NCBI GenBank assembly: GCA_011109175.1
Contig: RDEW01000025.1
Location: 93,990 to 157,989, forward strand
Reading direction: 5' to 3'
Length of the DNA: 64,000 bases
Origin: Dicyema japonicum
Taxonomy: Eukaryota > Dicyemida > Rhombozoa > Dicyemidae
Shown: in pieces, positions 11,111 through 22,059 of the stretch
Layout: every line of letters begins with the position of its first letter
Position numbering within the stretch: position 1 is the stretch's first letter
Made by a program: the position numbers and the translations under genes
Notes under the pieces: generated by a model
Seen by the model: only the letters and a program-made list of their open reading frames with translations
The model's database searches: none
What the model was told of the DNA's origin: nothing

Positions 11111-12986
11111 TTATTTTTTTTCTTTGACATGGCTCTTATTACTTACCTTGTATCCCCGTATACCGACGCTAACTCCACTCATCGCACCAATTCATTATTT
11201 CCAAAAACCTCACTTCCACCTTTCAATAAATGCATTTACAGTTAATTCAACCTCTCTAAATTTTGCGAGCTATGTCTATAAATAAAATTTGCAAGGTAGT
11301 TGGTCGAATACACTTATCATACCATCGAATTCCTGGGTCGACTAGGGAATCGAATTTCGACGCCGTTGGTGATCTTCACTTGCACTGAGGACTATTTGAG
11401 CTAATCTCGTTCCCAATCCTGAGAGGAAATACCACACAGTAAGGCAACTGTCGCATGGTCCACAAATTGATTGTTTATCGATTATTTATGAAAAATTAAT
11501 GAACATGTTTGCCTTGGGGGAAAAGGGGGAATTACTTTTGGACGTAATTTTGAAATAAAATGAAACACTTGAGACTGTGAAATGAAACACTTGACTTTTG
11601 GAAGTCATGGGAACAAAATGAAAATTTACTAGGTTCCCACGTGCGCCACACATGAGACTGTGAGCATGTTACTAATTTACATTCCATGTTAACATATTAA
11701 AAAAACATTAGTAACAGAGACTGTGACTACTGCAGTAGATGGTAATTATCGGGGGTTGTAAAAACTATCTCTGATTGTGGAGGTCGCAGAGTCATGTGCA
11801 ATAGCATTCTCGATTTCATAGATGACTCATCTACTAATACTTTTCACTGCTCCATGGTTTCAAGGGAAATTGAAAAAACCTTCGAGAGCTGAGTATTTCA
11901 AGTTTTCTTTGTTTGACAGAGTCGGCATTAGATCAATCTTAGTAAAGATAATTAATTTGGTGAAAATGGGAATTCTACTCAAATTAAAAATCTTTTTCAT
12001 GTGATGATGTTTTAAAGAACTTTCATATTTTGGATGAAATATGGGAACTTGAAGATTACCTGACTGAAATTTTGGGCAGCTAACTGTTGAATGTCTTAAA
12101 AAATTGAGTCAGATTGCCAAAAGTTAAATTGGTAATATCTGATAAAAACTCCAATTTTTTGTTAGTTTGAGATTAAAAATTGGTTTTCAGTGTGTCAGTG
12201 TCGAATGGTCACGAAACCAGAGATTTAGTACCAAAATATTTACTACATAGCTTGTATGTGTAAGTTACCAAACGAAGTGTTTAGTATGTTCACATGCTTA
12301 TACTAGAGTGGAGTGTAAACCCGTGGAGTTACCTGAAAAAGCGTGTGAATTGTGGTTCCAAAAACATCAACAATAGAAGTTGTCAAAAAACTGAGCAATA
12401 CCAGAAAATCGAGAGTACATAAAAAATCTTTACGACAATTTAAATTCACATTCAAAAATTAACATTTAAAATCTGAAATGAACAGCGAAACTTAAGTTGG
12501 AATTTACAGATCAATTTATCATAATTTGAAGCTTCGTTTTTTACCAAAATGTACTGTAGAAATGTTCACTGCCTCAGACACGGATGTGACCAATCCTAAC
12601 AAGTTCTCTAGGCAGATTAAATGTTAATCTCATCGTGATTTGGATTAGTATTTTACTTATCCAACCCGGACATGATGCTATACTTTATGGAAATTTCAAG
12701 GTACCTTGGAAAGGAATTTGTGCAGAAGGATGTTTGGGAAGGTAGGCCATCCTTTAGGAATTTTCATTATCGTTTGAGTAGAACTGATTCAAAAACCAAA
12801 TACTCGGAATTAGGATATATGTTTGGTGGCTTTCTAGATTGTATAATTTAACTTCATTGCGGATCACAGATCACACAGAAATATATAAAATTATATAATT
12901 ATTTATTAACAAATAATAATTAATTTAAATAACATCGATTTATTCATTGTTGACATTTATAAACTAACTAGCACTTTGGAAGGGCA
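11111..12986. other. Intergenic, no gene recognised
   Basis: I find no family-like coding sequence. Around 11540-11600 there is a short direct repeat (AAATGAAACACTTGA twice, spaced about 30 bases). Confidence 0.45.
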
Positions 12987-14831
12987 ATGACAATAGTAGA
13001 CTCTTTGAGGCAGTCTATCTCACTCACAGAACGTCTATGTTCAGTTATAAATCAGTCCTACTCCAACCGACTGCTCATAAAGTTCAAATATTATCGAATT
13101 GGGAGTCCCTACCCACGACTATTTACATTTAACCCAAGTGCTTCTTCCCCTATTGGGGAGACCGTAAACAAAATAAAATTTAAACTCGACATTTTCTGCA
13201 AAAATGATATTTTGAAGAACGAAATTTATGTCAAAGAGCATGATGAGAAGATTATAAATAATGACATCTCCACATTGAGGGTTTGCGTCTAATTTATGCT
13301 TCAGGCCTTTCAAACCGGGAACCTTCTGAGTATTAACCAAATAAATTACAAAATTATCGAAAATTTGCCTGAAATTTCCGGATTTAGTCTCCCAGGTGTA
13401 CTTCACTGCAATTTCTTTATCTACCCAATAATAGAGCTACTCAACTGCTCAGAGTACCAAGTGCAGTGGTTTGTAAGCAAATCCCCACGTAAGGACAGTT
13501 TTGGCCTTTCCGCTTCAACCATAACCAAAAAATTGTTTGAATCTCTGGAAAATGACCAAAAAGGTGTAAAGCTGCCGGAGATCTTTGTTGGCCATGAAGT
13601 GAGAGCTGTCGTATTTCCGAAAAATGACTCCCAAATAGGCTTCGAAGCGATCTGTGGTGGAATCTTGAGGGAACCACCGACATTGCCGATCAGAAACTTG
13701 AAGATTAACTCTGTCAACAACGAAGACTCAAAGTATATGATTATCAATATCCTGGATGTTTAGGGTTGTGAGCTACAACGTCCTGGCTGGATCCTGTACT
13801 GTGGACTCCTACGCAAAGAACGAGCTCTATAAGTACTGCAATCCGGAGTTCCTCTGTCCAAAGTACAGGAAAGTGCTGCTTAACGAAGAAATCATCGGTA
13901 ATTCCGTTAATTATAATCATTTTGTGTATTTTTACTTCCAGGTTACAGTCCTGACATTGTTTGTCTGCAGGAAGACGATTTGGACATTGGACTGAACTCC
14001 CTGAATTCTATTTATCCCCAACGGATGTATAGAAGAACGTCTGACAAGAATCTGACGACTATTTTCCGTCAGGACAAATTCACGTGACATTTTTGCTTAA
14101 CAAAATAGTCTGATTGCTGAATTTTTTGTTGATTTGGCAGCTATATGCTTCAAGAGTCCTCATTACTCCCAAATCAGAAGTATGATGGACTCTTCTTCCC
14201 CCGAAATATCCGATCTGTTTTTCTCTCGCAAAAATTACCTCCAATGCACCGTTTTGGGTTTTCGTGGAAGCACGGAAGCCGAGTCTACCACCCTCTGCAT
14301 TGGGAACACACACCTTTATAGTCACCCCCACGCCGATGCGATCAGATTGCTGCAAGTAACCCTCTGTCTAAGTGAGATGACGATGATTTTGAACGAATTA
14401 AGCTCGAAGGTTGTTTGTTGTTTTATTTTTGGGTTATCATCCAATTCCGATGTTGTGTGGGGATTTTAACAGTTTACCTACCTCAGCTGTGTACCGATTT
14501 GCTACGGGAGACCTCATAAGGTTTGATGATGAGACTTGGAATGTGAGTGGAGTTGGGGGATTTAAGAACATAAGAGTCGATAAAATGGCTGGTATGGATC
14601 TCAGTCATTATTTGTCGTTATCCTCGGCCTTTGGGACTCCAAAATATACGCATTTTATTGAAAGGTTCTCGGGATGCCTCGATTATATCTTTTACGATAA
14701 GAAGAAACTCAATGTCCATTCATTTTCTTGAGTTTCCGGACGAAAAAGTTATAACCGAGCAGGTTGCTCTCCCAAATGAGTGGATTTCGTCTGACCATCT
14801 GGCATTGGTTGTTGATTTCTCGGTAAAGTGA
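12987..14831 (+). CDS. PDE12: 2',5'-phosphodiesterase 12 homologue (EEP nuclease family)
   Basis: PDE12 removes poly(A) from mitochondrial mRNAs and cleaves 2-5A. Seen: N-terminal beta-rich region (LLSINQINYKIIENLP, SGFSLPGVLHCNFF), then the EEP domain with VVSYNVLAGS, DIVCLQE (catalytic Glu), IGNTHLYSHP (catalytic His), MLCGDFNSLPTS (Asp/Asn), GCLDYIF and SSDHLALVVDF (catalytic Asp-His). Exons join after removing introns 13281-13304 (24 nt), 13733-13763 (31), 13898-13941 (44) and 14084-14108 (25). Two oddities: the expected intron 14410-14431 starts GT but has no AG at its end, and near 14715-14735 the frame moves by +1 at TGA before EFPDEKV. No clear mitochondrial targeting sequence at the chosen ATG. 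Stop TGA at 14829. Identity is firm; whether it is translated intact is not. Confidence 0.9.
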
Positions 14832-14929
14832 ATTTTACTGATTTTTAATTATTTAATTGTAAATTTATTTTAATCATGTTTTGTTCCTTGGATCAGTGTC
14901 TCTCAACCTTTTTTTCATTTCGCCCCTCC

Positions 14930-15450
14930 CCCATAATAACTATATTCACCTGCTCTCTTGCCGTCTTAGCAGTGGCAGGATCCCGACAGGGTTTTGAAGC
15001 GCTGTTTGAGGCGGTTGGATTCTTGTCATTTATGGAATCAGTGGGTATGGATCGTGGAGATGTAAAACGCCCGGACGTGATAACTGTCTTCCCCTTCTCT
15101 TAGAGGAAATGCTTGATTTCGGATGGGGCCTGCAGCGACATTTTTTAAGTCGAGACTTTCAGGCTGCGCGTTGAAAGCTGGGGAGGCTGCTCATACAATC
15201 GAGAATTTCAAAATAAGAAAATATGACAGCCTATCAATAAGATTCTATGTACAGCCCTTAGTCGTTGTGGCGAACTTAGTCTTCGGACCAAGAAAATCTC
15301 TTTTCTAAGATCGCTCGGGTCTATGATATCGAAAGCGTGCAGCGAACGTCGGGAAACCGAGAGGTGTTCCAAAAGATTTCTCTGACAATTGTCACCACTC
15401 AATTATCTAGCTTGATTACTTTGATTTTTTGTAACGTAATAAATTATTCT
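14930..15450 (+). mobile_element. 3' stub of the RLE-type LINE, plus strand
   Basis: Reads RQGFEALFEAVGF, then KRPDVITVFPF (RPD motif of the restriction-like endonuclease), then ISDGACSD, ESWGG, ENFKIRKYDSL, SFLRSLGSM in changing frames. It is a sister of the stubs at 1261-1690 and 20190-21070, begins about 100 bp after the PDE12 stop and is in the same orientation. Frame breaks show decay. Confidence 0.75.
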
Positions 15451-17454
15451 TAATTAGTAATTTCTATTAAAAGACACTTGACCTTGGTGAAGGTTTACCA
15501 GATGCTCTATATTTGGGATTCTTTTAGTAAAAGCTACTCTAATGTCTCCTCTTATGCAGATGTAAAAAATTATTACGCTCCTTCCGTATCATAAGTTTAT
15601 GTTCTCCATGTTCGATGAATTATTATTTTACTTCTTACTTTTTAAATAAAGTGAGTTCTGCCAAAGCTGAGGTTTAATAACGTAAACATTACTATTTCTT
15701 GGCACCAGGGCTGCTGAAATGCACAATATTTGCCGATCACGGATATTACATCATCATTTGCAGAGAAGATATTATGCGTTTTTTATTTGTTAAAATAAAA
15801 TAACCAGCATTGACGACAATTTCTTCATTTGCAGATTTGTAGGCATTTATCAATGAAGTTTTTTATTCTTTCGTCATTGTTTTGCCTTGTGTTTTCAATT
15901 CACTATTTTTTCCTAGTGATTTAGGATGCTTGAATTACGCGTGTTTTAACAAACGAAGTGGAATGAGCGCTTCGTCACGAAGCTCAACACCACATGGCAA
16001 TAGATCATTAGATTTTAAATAAAACCAAAGAAATATAGTTCTCTTTATTTATTTTATTTTTTAAGAGGTGATTTCTAGTACTACTTAAAACTATAACATT
16101 TATATTTTATTTCATTTAAAATTATTCGCTGTTATTCGCGGAAACGCTTACTCCGTGATGTCAGCAGCCGCTCTCCCCCATAGTTAATAAATAATATTTT
16201 ATTGTTAATAAATTTTTGTTTTATAAAAAAAAAAAAATTTTAAAATTATTAGCGTGATTTCTAATACTTCGTGATGAGTAGGGCGATTTTTGTCAATAAA
16301 GTCAAAAATTTATATGCTCTTTAAAAATGTTTAAAATTATTAAAATGTCGTTTTTAGTCAAAAATATTATATTAATCAAAGTTATAATGTCAAAAAAGGT
16401 CAAAATTTAATTTTTTAGGTCAATAAAGTCAAAATTTTTATTGATTTGTATTGATTTTTTAATTTTTCGAGTTTTTAAATAAAAATAAATACTAGCGTGG
16501 GATCAACTATCATCATTCATTATGTTGCCGCGTTCAATCGATAATGACATTGAAAAGAATTATTCTGTTTTGTGCTTTAACTAACTAACATTTGTAACTG
16601 AAAAAAAGCAATTTTTATTAAATCACGTAGATCGTCTAAGAAACAAATCAAATTATCAGGTTCATTATTACTATTTTATATGTGTCAATATTATACAACC
16701 CATTGATTTTCTCTTTTCATCTGCCGACATATAGGACGATAATTACACTGAGGCTTTTGTCAAATCCGATATTCCTTGCATAAGTTAAACAGTAAAAGCT
16801 TACGAGGACTTGTTGAGAATATTGACATAATCTTCCTTCTACTACGCTTGCCGAAAAAGTGTAGAAAACTTATGCCAAGAGCAGCTTTACAGATTTTATT
16901 TTCATTCATTATAGATCTGGAAATTTTTTTGATTGATGAAACTGATATCCGAGGACAGAAATATCACTTAATGGAAAAATTTCTGATCCCAAGAAAATAT
17001 TTTTAATATTTTGTCGTCATGTCCTCTGCGGCTAACTCTTCGATTACCTGTCAGATAATTGAGAATTCTAAGGAATTTTGCGAGACGCGGTAGAACACAT
17101 CAGATATTTCATTTCGGGGACGATTTATGTGGAATCAGGAAGTACTGGAATTGAGATTATCTGTCAATCGCTATTGCCGATCACAGGAAATTCTCGTCTA
17201 TAAACAACTCCTTTTCTGGTATTAACTTTTTTTTCTTATTAAAAAGTACTAGTTGTGATTGATTACAACTCAAAATATACAATGATCAAACTCACAAAAA
17301 GTAAAACCTATTTGGAAATGACAAAATTATGTCAAACATAATTTATTATGTTGGCACGCTTTAATTCTTCAAACCGATGACGGCAAAGCATTTTGAATGC
17401 TCACATGGAAAAATTGTACACAAAGTTCTCTATAAAGCATTTAATAGGCAGGCA
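15451..17454. other. Intergenic with worn repeats
   Basis: A SINE-tail-like stretch lies at about 15640-15690. Bases 16255-16480 match the left terminus of the hAT element at 57569. The 76-residue plus frame at 16776-17006 has no family resemblance. Nothing else is recognised. Confidence 0.4.
16272..16480 (+). repeat. Solo hAT-like terminus
   Basis: GATGAGTAGGGCGATTTTTG followed by a run of TCAATAAAGTCAAAAAT units parallels the left end of the hAT at 57569 (AAGTAGGGCGATTTTTTTAA followed by AACCTAAAAAAT units). No matching right end was found nearby. Confidence 0.45.
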
Positions 17455-17665
17455 AAGGGCTCCAAGGCCAAGTTTTTCTTGTGTGTGGGTCCTTTCTAGA
17501 CAATCCAGTTCGCAGTGGGTATCCACCGATGACGGGGGCACTTGTCAAACCCTTTTAGCATCGTAGATGCGTGGCACCTTCCACCAGGTGAACAGCAGCG
17601 AGATTCGAACCCGTAACCTTAGTCACTTTAGCCCGACACCTAACCACCATGCAACCCGGCTTAGT
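17455..17665 (-). repeat. tRNA-derived SINE-1, best-preserved head, minus strand
   Basis: Minus strand from 17665: GCATGGTGGTTAGGTGTCGG (A-box region), GGTTACGGGTTCGAATCTCG (B-box GGTTCGAATCTC), then CACCTGGTGGAAGGTGCCACG and GCATCTACGATGC, ending with an ACACACAAGAAAAA tail at about 17460. Presumably transcribed by RNA polymerase III from the internal promoter and mobilised by a LINE in trans. Confidence 0.85.
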
Positions 17666-18369
17666 TAGTTTATCTAACGGAAATTTAAGGCCGTATCAGT
17701 CTTTTAAAAGGACATCGTGTTTGAATAGAATAATTTTTTCCTATAAAATTTATTTATAGACTGCTGGGAGCACGCCATAATAACGACCGAAAAACTCGGT
17801 TTCCCTAGGCAAGATCAGGCTATTTTCTACAAAGTATGGTGCTAATAACGGTGGGCTATTAAATGAGAAGGTGTCGATAGAATTACAAAATAATAATTTA
17901 ATTGATAAAAATAACTTAAAAAGCTTCATAATGTCATCTACGGCGCATAGGTAAACCAACACGTCGACCTAGTCGTCGACAAAATGGATAAAATACAGTA
18001 ACTACTCACTATGATCGGAGACTTTGTTCAAGTGTATTCAAGACCGCAATATTTTTAGGGGCGATCAACAATCCATGTCTTCATTAGATCATTTAGCCAA
18101 TCAGTATGATCCATGATCTACCAAGACTATGTGTGGAGGCATATCACGGTAGTGAGAAATACTCATCTCCTACTATGATTAAGTGTGATATTCGCCACAT
18201 AAAAAGTTGCTGAGTCATAAGGTGCAACATGTAGTAAAGAAAACCAGGATCATATCAAGGTGGACAGTGTTGTCCGAACCACGAAGTAACGACGTGAGAG
18301 GGAATCGCAACACAAAGAACCACAAAAAGTTATCTAAGATAGTTAAGAGAAGGTATGAATCTTCAACAT
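17666..18369. other. Intergenic, no gene recognised
   Basis: A 70-residue minus frame (17750-17962) has no family resemblance. No repeats were matched except AT-rich filler. Confidence 0.4.
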
Positions 18370-19780
18370 AGTAACTTTTTTGGGTTTCTTAAATAAAGTT
18401 TTTTTTAATTATTTAATAAATAAAATAATAATTAAATTTTACTGTGGAGAACCATATTTTAATAAATAAAGCATATTATTATAATGAGATACAGATAATG
18501 GTTTAATGTGTTGAATTAATTTTTTAGATAATAACACTAAGTCTATTACTACTCTTTCAAAATATCCAATGCAATTTCAAATCCGATATTCGAAGTATTA
18601 TTTTTCAATTTATTTAAGGTAATAGAGCGTATGTGTATAGATCAGATTTGATAGGTAAGAGTTGATAGTTTAAATTAACTTATTTTCTTAATTCGAATGT
18701 ATTTATAAACTATTAGAAAACAACGGAACAATGAGTAATATTGAAAAAAATATTTACAGTAAACTAAAATATGAAGATGACTTAATAAGTTGAGGTTCAG
18801 TCTAATTTCTAGATTCAATATTCCTTCCTGAAAATGTTATGCCTGAGGATCATTATTACGTTCCAAATATAGAAAGTATAAAAAATTAACTACAATTATC
18901 AAAATATTAATTTATTGTAGATAAACTCGTATTAATTGAATATTTGCTCAAAGTGAAATTAAAGAAAATCCGTGATCAGGATCTAAGATATTTCAATAGA
19001 GAGGATTCAAATCACCATCAGAACGGTATTAAATTTTGTGACTTTTAGCCCCTTTAAGAGTCAGATTTTATTCTTGGGTATGAGTGTTACTCATTATTAG
19101 ATTGATCACAACAGAAAGACTATAATTGTCTTGTTATCCTTGACTTTATCATCCATGTTAGTTATACTCCTGGTGCTGTTTTATCATAAAATCATTAAAA
19201 GGGTTGGTTACTTTGGTAAAGATTTTAGATAAAATCGAGAAAGGTCAGGATGGGAGACAAAGTTTTATCAAATTACTTATTTTAGGAACATTTGACTCAG
19301 AAAAATAATGAGTTTAGTTAGTCTTAGTTAGAATTGGGATTATTAATTGGGTTAATGGAAATTTTTTCTTTTTTTGAATTTAGTTTAAATATATCTTATC
19401 TATGTTTTGCTCAATCACATATTCTTAAAATTTTTCTCTAGTCAAGAAGATTCGATCTAATGACTTTTCTAAAAGTATCAGTGTCACTATTTAATTGACT
19501 CATTTCTTAAATCTCTCATTTACATACACATCATTCTCATTAGCCTTTCAACGAAATTATTCACAAGAATGACGATCGATAAAACATTTTGTGGGAACAT
19601 TCAATTTTTCACCCACTATCTCTTAATGTGAGAAAACGGATGCCTGCAGGGAAGTAACAGCCAAAAGCGACGCTCCCTTAGATCAGTCATTATATGAACA
19701 TTATTTTTTCTGCTGAGATTTATTTTGTGACCTATTTCATGCATTAAATTATTATTGAAAGACAGTATCATTGAAATGAA
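18370..19780 (+). repeat. Unit U, copy 2 (plus strand)
   Basis: Matches copy 1 (reverse strand, 10070-8800) and copy 3 (22060-23600). Shared blocks: AAGCATATTATTATAATGAGA, CTCTTTCAAAATATCC, the place of the repeat-protein frame (EDHYYVPNIESIKN remnant, about 18845-18890), CATTATTAGATTGATCACAAC, and the distal GCGACGCTCCCTTAGATCAG. The protein frame is reduced to less than one repeat, with no start codon, so this copy is a pseudogene. Confidence 0.6.
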
Positions 19781-19799
19781 CTATTAATTTCTTGGTATG

Positions 19800-19955
19800 A
19801 ATGACTATTTGAAGGTTCCACGTATCTACGATCCTTTTTGGTTGACGAATGACGTCATCATATTTCACCATTACGGAACTAGATTGTCTTCTGGAACTCA
19901 CACATAAAAAGAAAAGATCGACAAGTCAAAAACATTTTCAATCTCTTGGATTTGC
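19800..19955 (+). repeat. SINE-1 fragment (body and tail)
   Basis: GAAGGTTCCACGTATCTACGATC, GACGTCATCA, GGAACTAGATTGTCTTCTGGAACTCACAC and AAAAAGAAAAG follow the order of the SINE-1 body; the tRNA-like head is missing. Confidence 0.6.
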
Positions 19956-20189
19956 CTTGTAGTAGTAACATTACTGTTCTTATTTCTTACTGTTCTTATG
20001 CCAGGTTTAATTGACATCACTGTCAAGGCGATAGTTCTTTTTGGCTTTGAAATGACAATCAAAGACAGCATTGTGGACTATGTATCATTCTATCTTTGTA
20101 TCTTATAAATCAGACACCAATAGATGAACATGTTCGAATTATTATCATTTAACCCAGAAAAGGGAACAAGAATTTGTTAAACCATCTAA

Positions 20190-21070
20190 ACAGGTGCGAG
20201 TGGTTTTTGAAGTTCTCCTCCCTATTACCACAGTTTTCTGTATTCAAGACACTCCTTTTTCTGCACAATTTGTAGAGGCGTGGATTTTTTCAGAACTTTT
20301 TAACGTGGTTCTAGTGACGTCAGGTAGTTCACCTTATGTTATGGCGTTCAGCGTCAAAAGCATGAAAAGACCCGTTTTCTTTCCCCATCGATCCGATTTG
20401 TTTGAAACCATTCTTACCCGTCAGATTTGGTTGTATCGGCCTAACATCTGGTTCCCTTCTGGAACAAGATTCCCTCCGGAATTGGATATCAATCCGTTTC
20501 AGAATTTACCGATGCCAGTCTCATCCATGCCGTTGTGGATCTATTGTGAATTGCAAAGGACTTCATCCGCTCTCTTGCTGTCTCAGCAGAGGCCGGTTCT
20601 CTAGGCATGCTGCCATCAACGGGGTTGTGAAGCGCTTTCTTGAGGCGGCTGGATTCACGCCATCTTCAGAAAAGGTGAGATTGGATCGTGGATATGGAAA
20701 GCGCCCAGACGGAGTAACTTTCTTTCCCTTCTCTTTGGGGGAATTCTTGATTTGGGATGGGGCGTGTATCAACACTTTCCTAGTTGAGACATGCTGGTTC
20801 CTTGTTGAAAGCTGGGGAGGCTGTCGGACTTTTGAGAATTTCAAGATAAAAAAATACGGCAGCCTCTCCACTAGATTCCATATACAACCCATTGTCGTCG
20901 ATACGAGTGAAGTCTTTGGCACTAAGACAGTCTCTTTTCTAAGATCGCGTGATTCAATGATATCGAAAGTCAGTCATGGTTGTTAAAGAAGGATTTCTCT
21001 GGCAGTTGTCAGGGGAAACAGCCATTCCATCCTATTAGCTAGATTATTTTAAATGTCTTGTTACGTAATA
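20190..21070 (+). mobile_element. 3' stub of the RLE-type LINE, longest of the subfamily
   Basis: Frame 20402-20986 reads CKGLHPLSCCLSRGRFSRHAAINGVVKR (CCHC-like zinc motif region preceding the endonuclease), GKRPDGVTFFPFSLGEFLIWDGAC (RPD...D endonuclease core), then ENFKIKKYGSLSTRFH and SFLRSRDSMISK. The frame order matches the reverse-strand segment 31327-30640. Frameshift near 20600 and loss of the RT show it is dead. The upstream part (20194-20400) is only loosely readable. Confidence 0.8.
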
Positions 21071-22059
21071 AATTCTTTTTGATCTCTTAGATTATAAAAA
21101 ATGAGGAACAAATGGTTGAAGTCACATCTAATATTCAGATAAGATAATTTATGTAAAAACGTTCGTTCTAAACAAAACTACAAAAACAAGGACACTAAGG
21201 AGGAGAAAATAGCTACTTACGAATTACTAGGATAGTTGGAGTATGACTATTAAATAGGTTAATTAGAATTTTCTCTCACTAAGTTCTTTCTCTTGTGACC
21301 TATCAATTCTTCGTTTATTTATCCACTTATCGATATTTCCTAGTCATAAAAATTCGTTCTCACTAACTTTTCTAAAAAAGACCATTATAGACTGGCTATT
21401 AAATTGACATACTAATTCTCTCTTATTTTTATTTGTAACGTAAAATCATTCAAGAAAGGTACAATCAACTAATGATTTATAAAAATCATGATTCCAGGAA
21501 CATTACGAGCAGTTGACGGGTTTTCAATCTCAAGGACGACTTTTAAGTGTGGTGAGTGAATAACTTCAAGGGTAGGGCTGTGGACTACGTATTAGCTTAC
21601 TCGATCTTGGTATCTTAATTAAATCTAACTTATGCGTTCTGTCTAGGTTGAGGAGGTGGAGTCCCTCTCTTGTTATGTCTAGAATGCACTACGGAAATGA
21701 GAACTTTTCCTTTATGACATTCAATGTCATGGTCTTATGCACCACTATAAGATCTGACCTTTTTATGCCCTAAAGAATTATGGAAAATCGGTTCCGTGCT
21801 TCAGAGAGACATAAACGAACATCCAGATTGATGAGGATTATGGTGAATACAGATTTCTCTTACTACAAACAGGGTGATGACAGTATTCATTCCTTTTCTG
21901 CTCCGAAAGTCTACAAATACGCAAATACTGGAGGAGAGTTCGGAGATGTCATATGGGCAGATGGCTAAATTAGACAATGCGCGCTCGGAGCTGTTTCAGT
22001 TACAAAAATCGAACCTAAGGTGGAAGCTGGAAAATAAGGCAAGCGAGAAGGTTGCTAAA
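21071..22059. other. Intergenic / worn unit-U sequence
   Basis: About 21230-21450 resembles the distal part of unit U (TTTCTCTCACTAAGTTCTTTC, TCGATATTTCC). The overlapping frames 21780-21968 and 21874-22065 are unsupported. Confidence 0.35.

Noticed and set aside
11316-11350. GAATTC...GTCGAC cluster resembling a cloning linker
   Set aside because: Sites are embedded in ordinary sequence with no vector flank; chance is likelier.
13421-13747. Minus-strand frames over PDE12
   Set aside because: Shadows of a PDE12 exon.
16776-17006. 76-residue plus-strand frame
   Set aside because: Composition fits random AT-rich sequence; nothing recognised.
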